This document shows positions 1 to 10,419 of a stretch of 64,000 nucleotides of DNA, one piece after another. Source of the stretch: Marasmius tenuissimus (lineage: Eukaryota; Basidiomycota; Agaricomycetes; Agaricales; Marasmiaceae); the NCBI GenBank assembly GCA_029532415.1, contig JAQOTA010000069.1, positions 1,798,001 to 1,862,000 of the forward strand, in the 5' to 3' direction. Below the pieces are notes generated by a model, which saw only the letters and a list, made by a program, of their open reading frames with translations, made no database searches and was not told the DNA's origin. Numbering within the stretch: the stretch's first letter is position 1; every line of letters begins with the position of its first letter. The translations under genes and the position numbers were made by a program.

Positions 1-1224
1 GTCCTTCTGTGACCGGACCAACAACTCCTCGTAAGCTTTTCCCTCTCTCGATCATTACCTTCGTCCGACAATGAACGCGACCTCAGACTCCAGAATTACA
101 TGTACGGCCAGCGTGACGCAGGCTTCTTCGGATACTCCCACTTCACCGGCGGATTCCCCGGTGGTCAGGCAGAATACGTCCGGGTACCATTTGGGAACGT
201 CAACCTCCTCCCTATACCAGACGACGTGTCGGATGAGCGCGCACTATACTTGTCGGATGTCCTTCCTACCAGTTATCATACCGTGGTCGACACTGGGGTG
301 AAGAAAGGCGACGTTGTCGGTATTTGGGTACGTTCTCTCTCGTGCATTTGTCCTGTGGCAACGATAACTGACAATACTGTCATTACGTAGGGTCTTGGGC
401 CGATAGGTCAATGCGCCGCTCGATGGGCTTTGCTCAAGGGAGCTTCTCGTGTCATCGGTATCGACAGTGTACCTTCACGATTGGCATTCGCACGTGAAAA
501 GTCGGGGATCGAGACCATCGACTTCCGTGAACACACCGATATACCCAAGCGGATATACGAGCTCGTACCAAGGGGGTTGGATGTAGCATTGGATTGTGGT
601 ACGGATCATCTCTCGCCTTCCTCTCACTGCCTCATGGGTCTCATTCCGCTACGCCCGTTATGTAGGAACGTTCCACGAGCCCAAGACATTACTCCATAAA
701 GCTCAGAAAGCTCTCATGCTCGAGACTGACGTGCCGGAGACGATAAACGAGATGATCGTCTCTGTGCGAAAACAGGGCAGCTGTGGTATCATCGCCGCCT
801 ACGCTGGTTTTGCGAACGGCGTCAACGTCGGCGCGTTGATGGAGAAGGGTGTTAGGTGAGAGTAGCTTTCTCTTATTTAGTTCACATTAGCTCATCCACC
901 CACCCACGATTAGGTTAATTGGAAATGGACAAGCACCCGTTCATCTATACTGGGAAGAGATATTGAACGACTATATCAAGACGAAGAAGTTTGATCCTAC
1001 ATTGTACGGCTTTTCTCTACCGCTTCCTTCTCGTTCGCTCACGTTCTCACAGCATGATTACGCACCGAGTACCCCTCGAAGATATGGCCAAGCTGTACAA
1101 CGCTTTCGATAAGAGGCTCGACAACGTCGAGAAGGTGTTTGTGGAGACCAAGTTTTCGTCTCCGGCGGATGTGGAAGGAATCGGGTGTCCTGGGTTGAAG
1201 AGGGTGGATGACTGGGGCGTGTAA
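1..1224 (+). CDS. Zinc-type alcohol dehydrogenase, 5' end outside window
   Basis: The gene enters the window inside an exon. My exons are 1-30, 87-327, 391-598, 666-855, 914-1003 and 1053-1224; all junctions are GT..AG and keep frame. The first exon ends with SFCDRTNNSS, matching the last structural-zinc cysteine region of zinc ADH/formaldehyde-dehydrogenase-like proteins. Next comes GYSHFTGGFPGGQAEYVRVP, a typical stretch of that family, then the Rossmann motif GLGPIGQ in the third exon and a C-terminal half ending VDDWGV. The catalytic zinc ligands and N-terminus lie upstream of base 1. The family oxidises alcohols or aldehydes with NAD(P) in the cytosol; the substrate cannot be read from this part. 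No frame break was seen. Three degenerate relatives lie further along the window, so this is the best-preserved member of a local duplication. Confidence 0.85.
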
Positions 1225-2466
1225 GACTTAAGGAGGAATTAATAACGGATTATCCGACGTTATGGAAGTGTAATAGTAATAGTAGTACCCTTGTATGTTC
1301 ACCTGAAATGGAAGGAAGGGAAAGATTTTTGATAGTATCGAATCTGGCGATGATTTGAGAAAGAATTGTCCCTGGTATACCCCGATATATGACACAGTCT
1401 AAGGCACGCTTGTTAGCATCGGCGTAGTTGAATGATCTTCTCGATCGCGGGACGACGTTGAGTTAAACTTGTCGTTCAACAGAATCAGATCGGTCGGCGA
1501 GCTCGGGAACAGAAATTGAATCCTTTGACTGTGTACATATGAGGAGGTTGAACTTTATCTGTGTGTCTGAATGCAGCGATGCTCTCTATACATCGATCAT
1601 CCCGACGATCAAATATGGCGTTGAGCTGGGACTTTAACTTGGTGGCGTGAGAAATATGTTGAACTCAAACGGGTCGATGAGCTGGTGGCAAAAGAGTTCA
1701 GACTGGGCGCAAGTGCCAAGAATTGAAAAGTTAGTTTGATTTCTCGGACCTGTACATCATGCGTGTGGGCCCGTAGGACGCGCCCAAGACCTAATATACA
1801 CCACAACTCAGCCGTGCCTTTTGGCGTAAGTACAACCACATCATGTGTAAGTTGAATAATGACTGTGAGGTACGGTTCTCAGGTCAAACTTCCGTGTATA
1901 AAGGTTTTTTACTGCTCATCATATCAAACACCCAACGGGGTCCGTGAACGATGCATGCGGCTGCCTTGATTGTACTATTCATCCTCCTGCAACCATTCCC
2001 CAGCCCTCATAGAGTTGATAGAAAATCTGCCAAGAGTACTGCGGCGGAATATCAATGTCACAAATGACCTATGCCTCGTTGCCTGAGCTAAGTAATCAAC
2101 TTGCTTGACAAGGTCTCTCTGCTTACCATAATCCAAGTGCAATCATTCTTCGTCCATGAGCACTGAGTGGCCAAGCAAGGTGTGAGCCGGCGGAGACGGC
2201 GTTTCTAGTTTCAAATACTAAATCGCTTCCTCGGTCATTTGCTAGCTCAACTTGTAGTCTCGGGACATGGTATGTAAGTATTCGCCCGTTCCCACCGTGG
2301 CGGAGCTCCACCGAACGTCATCCATCTCTATAGCCATTCGATATCATAGTCTTCGCCAAGTCTGGTGAGGGTATGGTATACACGCCGTCAAGCCGTGGGC
2401 TCGTATGAAGCCTGAAGGTATTTAAGCCAGCCATTCATTCCCTGACGAGGTTCTTCATAGTTAGAG
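1225..2466. other. Intergenic stretch with a duplicated block
   Basis: No gene is supported here. Bases about 1480-1650 resemble 5858-6030 (shared start AGAATCAGAT/GGAATCAGAT followed by GGTCGG, and shared AAGTTGAAC/GTTGAACTTTAT stretches), so this is a repeated spacer of the ADH-CFEM array. A TATA-like TATTTAA lies near 2418, about 45 bp upstream of the next start codon. Confidence 0.5.
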
Positions 2467-3241
2467 ATGCTCGTTCTACTAACCTTATCTCTCCTAATCT
2501 TGTCGCTTTTCGACTCTTACTCCGCGCAAACCGTCTCCCCTCCCTCATCTGTACGATTGATCCTCCCCGACTTGAGTCGTACTCTAGTAGGCCCAGATAC
2601 ACTCCTCCCCATAGGCTTTGCAGAGTTAGATCAAGATAACAACACCTACTGGGGCCTTCGTCGCTACGTTAATGTTAGCGTCACGTATCCCAATGGGACG
2701 TACAGAGGCGTTATTGGAATCGGAAGTTCAGATTTTAGAAGGGCGTTGGATTGTCGAAGGTACCCTGGTGGCGGGTATATTGGCTATGCAAGGGCTGTGA
2801 ATGGAAGGTAAGTCGTGGCCTCGACTCTGATTAAGGGGGGAGGTCAAACAACTAACGACTCTTTTCCTCTGCTCGTCCTATTCATCTTCGTTCAGCTTCA
2901 CAGCACACTGGAACATAACCTACGCGATCAGTGCAGACACTTCCCAGGCTGTCGTAGGCGAATCATGTGGTTCCGGACCCCTCTCATTCCAAAATTACAC
3001 CCTGGAGCACACTTTTGACGTTCTCATCTCGGACAGGCCAGAGCAGGCGGCGCCAGCATCGACGGCGACTGCAGAAGAGACATACCTCAGGACAGAATTA
3101 GGTACGCGGCCTACGGGATCTGTGTTGGCGAACCCTATTCCTAATCGTGCATTGGGAACGAGGTTGCATGGCAGGTATACAGTAGTGACCTTGACGACGA
3201 TCATGTTGAGTATCCTTGGAGGGATCTTGATAGTAGCTTGA
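2467..3241 (+). CDS. Secreted or GPI/membrane-anchored glycoprotein, unrecognised family
   Basis: Two exons, 2467-2807 and 2896-3241, joined by a GTAAGT..CAG intron, give 228 residues. The first 20 residues are a strong signal peptide (MLVLLTLSLLILSLFDSYSA). The mature part has five N-glycosylation sequons (NNT, NVS, NGT, NIT, NYT) and only two cysteines, one in each exon, which could form one disulfide. The last about 20 residues are hydrophobic (from TVVTLTTIMLS to the end), fitting a GPI signal or a single C-terminal membrane anchor. I do not recognise the family and give no function. It lies between the ADH gene and the first CFEM gene and reads toward the CFEM gene. The start is the first ATG after a TATTTAA box. 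Confidence 0.75.
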
Positions 3242-3654
3242 AGACAATGTGCAGGCTGTATCGGACTGTCGGTGGACTTGTCCGAGGATTTGAAGGTGAC
3301 GACTGCGAGGCCCACAATGGCATTAAGCCAGACTCGTAGGAGCTGCATGACATTCGAAAAGTGGCTGGAGTGACCTGATGGCAACATTGCAGAAGGGAAG
3401 AGTAAGGCGTGATGAAGCAAGTCCCGTGCGACGTTGAATACTACTGGTATTGGAACGCCACTAGTGGATTAAAACGGGGTCTTTGAGCATCAACAAATCG
3501 GCAGGTCTGCAGCCTGCTTCGAGAGACCAGAAATTGATCATCGGAATGATAGATTCGAGCTCAGCTCAATCCCATTCAGAGGAAGTACCGAAAACAGATA
3601 CTAGGCTACTGTAAATATTGTTCTTTGAGTATAGTGACCCTAGTCACCCAGGCC

Positions 3655-4485
3655 CTAAAACGATCTAACTAATATTGCAGTAGCTACGAACGCAAAGCCC
3701 AAGCCTGGGACCGAGAACTTCCTAGAGAGAACTCCGTTTCCCGGACTGCCACTCGGACTTGATGAGGACGTAGCCGAGGAGGTTACAGTCACAGACATCG
3801 AAGGCAACGTGAACGGGGCATCGCTCGCGGATGAAGACGCTGTCGAACTTGCGGATGAAGACGCTGTCGAGCTTGAGGATTCGTTGCTGCCAATGTCCGG
3901 TGCGTTAACGTTGATGTTGTTTTCCTTACAAAAAGATACGCTGCCTATAACAGATGTATGTTTTAGTCCCTGAAGAATAATATCACGGACGAAAGGAAAG
4001 ACACCGGCTCACTTGTGACATCTTCTTGCAGAGCGGCGAGCTCACTCGAATTCGCGTGAGAGCTGAGGCAGCTGTAACAGCTTCCGAGACTGTCAATCAC
4101 CTTCTGTTGACACAAACACGTTGCGTCGTCGTTACATGCCTATTTTTAGAGCGGTAAATCAGTGCTGACCCCAAATACGAGGAACAGGCGGGATCGTGTC
4201 ACTCACTTCAAAGTTTGCAAAATTATCATCACATGTCGATTTGCATTCTGGAGCCTTAGCTCCAAGTTGATCGAGAACCCCAGGTTGGATGACTGGTGGA
4301 TCAGCACGGGTTTGGAGGCTGTTGTTGAGCGGTCGGGTAGTATAACTCAGAGCGGTATGAGCTATTATCCATGGGTGGTAAGGACGGTCAAAGTCAGCCG
4401 CGAGGTTCAGCTTCCAAGACGATCCGACGGCCTCACCTGCAACAATGAGAACGAGGGGAACGTAGGCAGCGCGCGAGGAGACCAT
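3655..4485 (-). CDS. CFEM-domain GPI-anchored secreted protein, copy A
   Basis: Four exons (4437-4485, 4207-4361, 4013-4139, 3655-3944) with GT..AG introns give 206 residues. Exon 1 codes for a short signal peptide beginning MVSSRAAYVPLVLIVA. The CFEM core carries all eight cysteines: PECKSTC, nine residues, CNDDATCLC, ten residues, CYSC, then the eighth in SFCKE. The Asp between Cys3 and Cys4, which binds haem iron in studied CFEM proteins, is present. A Ser/Thr/Ala-rich stalk follows, then a hydrophobic tail (PGLGFAFVATAILVRSF) typical of a GPI signal. Fungal CFEM proteins act at the cell surface in haem/iron uptake or as effectors; which applies here is not known. Sister copies B-E share the exon plan. 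A near-perfect internal repeat (TASSSAS twice) lies in the stalk. Confidence 0.85.
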
Positions 4486-4552
4486 GTCGTGAACGGGCTA
4501 TTGAACGATCGTTGATGGATGTGTGGATTGTTAGTAAATGAAGCAGCGCAGA

Positions 4553-4567
4553 AATCTCTCAGAGATT
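4553..4567. promoter_or_regulatory. 15-bp palindrome upstream of CFEM copy A
   Basis: AATCTCTCAGAGATT is a perfect inverted repeat with 6-bp arms and a 3-base centre. It lies 68 bp upstream of the copy A ATG and downstream of a TATAAG box (4638-4643 on the - strand), so it is probably in the transcribed leader. The same site occurs upstream of copies D and E and in worn form upstream of B. Confidence 0.6.
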
Positions 4568-6239
4568 CAGCGAATAAACAAAGGAACTTGGAAGAAAGGG
4601 CGAAAGGTGAGAAAAAGCCCTACTCTGGCGCTGAGTTCTTATACGCTCAGGCTTTCCGCTTCAAATATCTCCTCAGGCTATGTTTGGCCGTCATATTCTT
4701 GTTCGTGGGCTCTTTAGTACAGCTAATTGTCGGAAGTTCCAAGGTTCATCAGTCCGGGTGTAATCCTGCAAGATGGGTCACTAACGATCACTAACGATCA
4801 CTTGCCCAAAGATCTCATCTAGTCACTGCGGTTGGGGTCGCTACCATCATAGACTTGAATCACTCATTTTGCGACCCCTCGTGCCTCGGGCAGCGAGCAC
4901 GACGAAGTGAATGACTCGAGTCTACTACCAACAGCTGTGCGGACCCTTGGGCCTCTGGTCTGACCTGGCTTAGAAGCTAAAATTATAATTAGCTGTAGCT
5001 GTAGAAAATTTGAAGGGCCTATCAGCCTTTCCTCTAATAGCAGGCGGGGGACGTGCCAATAATCGGCAGAGAACTCGAACGGGAGTTCGCCAGATTGTGA
5101 ACTACATCAGCTGGATATAGACGTACAGACGGGCATAGCATGTCGTTGCCATATCAAGATGCGCAGCGCTCAGAAACGTGAAGACGTACTTCTTTGATTG
5201 CGACAGAATCAGCTCAAGTCCGAGAATAACGATTTTTCGCAGCCTCGGGATCGCCACAAGTTTGATGCCTGGCTCTCGAAGCGTAACTATATCGAACACT
5301 GGAACTATGAATATTAGATATCCTGAGAAGACAAGGACTTGGTAATTGAGACCTCAATGCCTCATGCGCAAGACGTAACAAACTCCTTCAAATTGAATCT
5401 CAGCACCTACTGGCGCAAGAATCGGACTCAGCCATGATTACTATCATTGCTCCAAGCCAACGCCCTTGACTTTGTGGCCGAAATCCTCCACTCTGAGGGC
5501 AAGTCAATATATCAGATCCTAATAAATGGGCGTCCTGTAATTTCAAGCTACGTGATCTTTGGTACTTGGCACCAATATCTGTAGACGCGACGCGTTTGTT
5601 TGGTATCATTTACCACTCTGCGGAGTCTTATCTTATCGTGGGCGCTAACTGTCCAAATAAGGTAAACGACCTCTCGACCACTAGGACTCGGTGAGGTTGT
5701 GATAATGACGATTGCAAGGTCTCACAAAACCGAAGATCTTCTGACACAACCGAGCTACCGTAGCCATAACATACTACCGTTGAACTGATTCAATTCACCG
5801 ACTAGGGCCTGGTCAAGTTCAAGTAGTACGTCGGCTTTCGATAAAAAGAGGCTAGGCAACGGAATCAGATGGGTCGGTAAGCTCGCGGGGAGATATCAAA
5901 GTTGAACCGTTTCGGACTGCATGGGAAAGTTGAACTTTATTTGCTTGACGTCCTGGAGATCGATCATCCCGGCGATGATACGGCGTTCATTGAACTGGGA
6001 CTTGAACTTGACAGCGTGATCGGAAAGAGTACATGTAGGCGCGTTGGTGATCTGGCGGGTCGACGAGCTTCGGCAGCGATCTCAAAGTTCAAACCTTTTT
6101 AGTCGTGAGGTTGGGGCTTTGAACATCGAAGAGAGACATGGAATAGCGAGTCTCCCCTCAAACCAATCCTATTAAGAGTACACACAGCGCAAGCAGTATC
6201 TTTGAAGTACAATGTCCCTATGATGTGAGCCCTAGTCAA
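4568..6239. other. Intergenic stretch with array spacer repeats and a short ADH relic
   Basis: No intact gene. The block 5584-5670 is repeated at 8949-9033 (both read GACGCGACGCGTTTGTTT, then diverge slowly). The block 5858-6030 resembles 1480-1650. Near 4778-4801 the 10-bp unit CTAACGATCA is repeated. The stretch 5833-5855 contains a small ADH remnant (next entry). Bases 5100-5560 contain short open frames with no recognisable protein. Confidence 0.45.
5830..5870 (+). pseudogene. Tiny ADH 3'-exon relic
   Basis: The bases GCTTTCGATAAAAAGAGGCT resemble GCTTTCGATAAGAGGCTCGA of the last ADH exon (1101-1120), and sit before the same downstream spacer that follows ADH. It is too short to say more; it marks where an ADH copy once stood between CFEM copies A and B. 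Confidence 0.4.
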
Positions 6240-6989
6240 CTAAGTCCTACAACAACCAGTCACCACCGCAGTAATTACGAACACAAGGCTCAATCCAGGG
6301 GCCGAAAACATCGTTAAGAAAGCCTCATTCTTGGAGGTCATTTTCAAAGACCCTGCCGAACTTGGGGCGTTCTTCGCGACTGAAGACGCTGTTGGGACGG
6401 TTCCGTTCGTTATGATTAACGGTTCAGTGAGGGGGAAGCCGTTTCGCGCACAATCAAAAACAGTGTCTGGAACGAATATCGAGATTGATAACCATGAACT
6501 TGAGTACAGATAGAGGAGAGGGAACTGATTTACCAAACATAGCTCGCTGAAAGGCGAGAATATCCTGCGGTAGGTAAGTTGCAAGGCAATCGAGACACTG
6601 ACCAGCATCATCCATTTTACTTTGCGTGCAGATACAAGGTCCGGTTGGGTCGTCTTCACATGGTGCTGAAATCTATTTGAGAAAGGTGAATCACTCAAGT
6701 TGAGTGTTACCTAATGCGAGGAAAAGGTGGGACCATATCGCTCACATTAAGGCCCGCAAAAATCCCTTGACATATTGATTTACATCCTGGTGCTCCTTTC
6801 TCGAGAAAGCCAGAAAAAGACGGTATGGTTGAACTGGCTGTGTTATTATATTGTCGAGAAGCGTCACTCGAAGCAGCATCGATTGCTGGCCATGGGGGGT
6901 AAACGAACAGTTAAATTCAGCGTCAGTTTAACGGCCTCACCTACAGCAATAAAACCAAGGAAAACGAAGGTAGCACGCGGGGAAAGCAT
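6240..6989 (-). CDS. CFEM-domain GPI-anchored secreted protein, copy B
   Basis: Exons 6941-6989, 6746-6885, 6534-6672 and 6240-6466 give 184 residues. The signal peptide begins MLSPRATFVFLGFIAV. All eight CFEM cysteines are present, but the loops differ from the sisters: 12 residues between Cys2 and Cys3 and seven between Cys3 and Cys4 (CEDDPTGPCIC). The usual PECK is PGCK. The acidic residues before Cys4 are kept. The C-terminal tail is hydrophobic (APGLSLVFVITAVV) but ends GCCRT, whereas D and E end GSL, so GPI attachment is less certain. The acceptor of intron 2 is an ATAG at 6673-6676 rather than the TTTCAG 7 bases further on; only the former keeps frame. Expression cannot be judged, but no stop or frameshift was found. 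Confidence 0.75.
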
Positions 6990-7639
6990 GGCGAACAACC
7001 AAGCTGAAGAATAGTAAGCGGGCTTGTAGCGTGAGGGTTGATGGTGTCGTCTAGTAGGTAGCCTGAGCACGAAAATCTCTTGAGAACTCTGTAGATGAAC
7101 GGAGGGGCTTTACTTAAGTGACGGGTGACTCGTGAAGGGCGAGCAAAATCGCCGCATATGCTGCCATTGGTGGTTCTTGTTATATCTTTCAAGTTGTCGT
7201 TGTACTCCTGTTCATGGGCTCAAAGCAGAGCTACCCACCAAATATTCCGAGTTTTCATCAGTCTGGGTATAGTCGTGAACAATGACCTTCTGATCGTTAC
7301 TAGTGTGAAGATTCTATTGGGCCACTGCCACAGTTGTGCCTGCTGACTATTTTGCGGACTTGTGGGCGCCAGCTTAACTGAACTGTATTGAGCGCCAACT
7401 CAGCTGCCAGTGAAAAGAACGCGCATGTTCAATCGACATTCCCGCTGACAATAGGTGGGGACGTACCAATAAGTCTGAGCACGGAATGGTGGCAGCCCGC
7501 TAGTTGATGGATGTACAGATGGCTGTTGTCCCGTAATTGGCGTCGGATCTTGAAGATCTGAGAGCGGCAGTCCGGCATGACGACATGAAGTCGCAGTGCG
7601 CTTTTTTCAAACCCAACCTTTCACCCAAACCAGGACCAC
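6990..7639. other. Upstream region of CFEM copy B
   Basis: Contains a degenerate form of the leader palindrome at 7074-7088 (AATCTCT then TGAGAACT), 85 bp upstream of the copy B ATG. The block 7040-7130 resembles 19910-19990 at the promoter relic. No gene is visible before the ADH pseudogene starts near 7640. Confidence 0.45.
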
Positions 7640-9290
7640 TTTGTCCAAACCAGATCGCTTTGCAGGACTGTAAGAACAAACGTTCGTCCTTCTTGATTGA
7701 ACCAACAATCCCTCGGACGCTTACTTCTCACAGTCATGATCCATCTCCAACAACTAACATGCACTTGGACGCCAGAATATGACCAACACGACGCGGGTTT
7801 TTTTGGATACCCATTTACTGGAGCATTCCTAGGTGGTTACTAGGCAGAATATGCTCAAGTATCATTTGGAAGCATCAAGCTTCTCACTATGCCAGACAAC
7901 GTGTTGACGGGACGTGCATTTTATACCAGTTATTACCCTTTTCTCGACACTAGGATGTTTTTGGTGTTTAGGTATGTCTTCTCTGGTCGCTCTTCCTTTC
8001 GGGAACTGTCACTTACATGGTCAGACACTGATTAAGGTCCTGGGCTGATGGGTCAATGCGCAGCTCGACGGGCTTTGCTGAAGGGAGCTTCCCGTATCAC
8101 CAATATCAACGTCGGACGGTGTGCCCTCAATTGGCTTTCGCTCGCGAAAAAGTCAGGAATCAAGACTGTTGACTTCCGTGAAGATACGATGCACTGGAGC
8201 GGAAATGCGGGCCTGTACCGAGGAGGCTGAATTACTGTGTTGGATTGTGGTACGTAACACCTCCCCCTTCCTCTCTCTGCCTGGTTAATCTCACCCCGCT
8301 TTCCCCGCCAGTAGGAACATTCCACGAGTCCAAGACATAACTCTATGAAGTACAAAAATCTTCGATGCTCATAACCGACGTACTGGATACGATAAACGAG
8401 ATGATCGTCTCTGCTCGTAAACAGGGTAGTTGTGGTAACTTTGCCGCCTACACTGAGTTCGCGTTGAACGGTGTCAACTTCGTCATAGGTTCTCTACGTC
8501 TGTAGACATAACTCGTCCACCCGCATGTGACCAGGTTGATCGGAAACGAACAAGCACCAGTTCATCTGTACTGGGAAGAAATTTCGGATGACTACATATA
8601 TTGAGACAAAAAAGCTCGACCCGGTTGTGCTGGCAATTAGATCGAACGCTGAAGCCAGCATAATTTAGCTCTCCTGACAGCTAAGCTAGCAAGCCTGTGG
8701 TGGCATTAGATCCCAATACCTCACGTCCAGCAACATGATCCCGCAAAACTCTTCGAGTGGCATCTCAGCATACACCAATGTCAAGAATCTCAATGAGCAC
8801 TTACTTCAGTGGCAGCGGCCAGGGGACGTTTCGAGATGTACACTTTATCCTCTGATCTAATTCTCAAGGTGAATGTGAGCGGATCACATTCTGACAAATG
8901 ACCATTTCGAGAATTCGAACTATGTGACTTTCGATATTTACCCCATCGGACGCGACGCGTTTGTTTCGTGTTATTTACCACGGGCCGCGTCTTATCTTAT
9001 CATGGGCGCTAACAACCCAAATATAGTAAACGTCTATCAATGTTCTTTGAGAAAGCGGAATCTACCAGGAAGCGAAGTTACTCGTCTAGGCTACCATAGC
9101 AACCTCGCGCACCTGCGAGTCAGATTCACCCACCGACTACCTGGCCAAAAACAAGTACGAAGCTTTCGATAAGAGGGTGGGCATCATTGGAGGGCAACAT
9201 CAGATTGTTGAAGATTTTATGGGAACAAGTTATCGGTGGAGGCGTCCGAGGGGATCAAATATTCTGGTCTGAATATCGAACGACTAAAGC
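7640..9290 (+). pseudogene. ADH pseudogene, interrupted and frameshifted
   Basis: The stretch follows the ADH gene at 1-1224 from its first visible exon to the last. CKNKRSSF near 7670 matches the structural-zinc loop but has lost cysteines. An in-frame TAG at 7841-7843 replaces the CAG of GGQAEY. The segment 8048-8200 still reads GQCAARRALLKGASRI and IKTVDFRED, and 8535-8620 keeps the LIGNEQAPVHLYWEE-like part. Bases about 8760-9140 carry an insertion of array spacer (8949-9033 equals 5584-5670), after which the last exon resumes with YEAFDKRV near 9150. Several indels break the frame, so no functional enzyme is possible. Confidence 0.75.
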
Positions 9291-9715
9291 TCCGGGGCGT
9301 TCATTGAGGCGAATAAGCAGAACAGTGGGTAAGGAAATGATAGTGTACTCAGAATCAGATCTCTGATTTCATTGTTGACGATAATCAGGAAAGGCGTATA
9401 GTCTGTACACAACATACAGATTGGCCAACGTTTCTTGAGACACGCAGAGCTAAGGCGTGTGTCAATGGTACGGTTAAATTCGGCGTTGAACTTCTTGGCG
9501 CTCGGAAGGGGTGGGTTCAACGGGATTAGATCTGCTGGTGAGCATGGGAAGAGATATCCCAGTTCAAACCTTCTCGGATGAAGGTTGAGCACTGAGTATG
9601 CCGGCCTCTCTTGCAGTACGAGAGGCCAGAGGATTCATCAGAGGGTGACATAGAATTACAAGCTCGGCTCATTCACTCAAAAGAACGTACCATGTCAGTA
9701 TCAGTCAACTAGGCC

Positions 9716-10419
9716 CTACAACATCCCAACTAGTACTGTGGTAATTACCAGCGCAAAACTCGAGCCAAGGGCTGAGGATGGAGTCGGAAGAGCTCCGTTC
9801 CCCGGACTTCCATTCGCGTGGATGATGGGTACATCGAGAACAATCCCGTCGTCAACCCCACAGGAAAGGATAGTGTCTAGAACCAATACACAGGTTGATT
9901 CAACTGTGCCTCAAGAATTGCCGGATAGAAGATAGAAGAAATGGGGTAGACTTACTTGATATGGCCCTTTGGAAGGCGGAAATATCCTGCGGTAGGGATG
10001 TTGCCATACAATTGAGACAGCTCCCGGCATTGTCCATGGTCCTTTGAGTGCAGATGCAAGTTGCATCTTCTATACACGCCTTTTGGAGAAAGATTGCAAC
10101 ATTGTTTTAATTGGGTGCCTTCTGATACAAGGAAGCGGAGATAATCGTATCCCTTACAGAGAGGTTCCCAAAGATATCTTGGCATGTTGATTTACATTCT
10201 GGTGCCCCTTTTTCAAGGAACCCAGAAAAAGATGGTAGAGTTGTGTCGGCTCTATGGTCAAGTCGTTGAACAGTTTTACTCGAAGCCACTCCAGCCGCTG
10301 GCCCCCATAGGCAGTAAGGGATGGTAGAATTCAGCGAGGTTCAGATCCTGAGGTACTCCGATGGCCTCACCTGCAGCAATAAGAACGAGGGGAGCAAAGA
10401 CAATGTGCAAGGGGACCAT
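9716..10419 (-). CDS. CFEM-domain GPI-anchored secreted protein, copy C
   Basis: Exons 10371-10419, 10158-10297, 9956-10079 and 9716-9876 give 157 residues. The signal peptide starts MVPLHIVFAPLVLIAA. The CFEM core is complete: PECKSTC, nine residues, CIEDATCIC, ten residues, CLNC, 22 residues, then the eighth cysteine in ILSCG. The acidic pair before Cys4 is kept. The C-terminal tail (SSFALVITTVLVGML) is hydrophobic but the preceding stalk is short and has lost the APGLG motif seen in B, D and E. Unlike A, D and E, no leader palindrome is visible upstream, so regulation may differ. The neighbouring ADH copy is dead. No frame break found. Confidence 0.75.
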
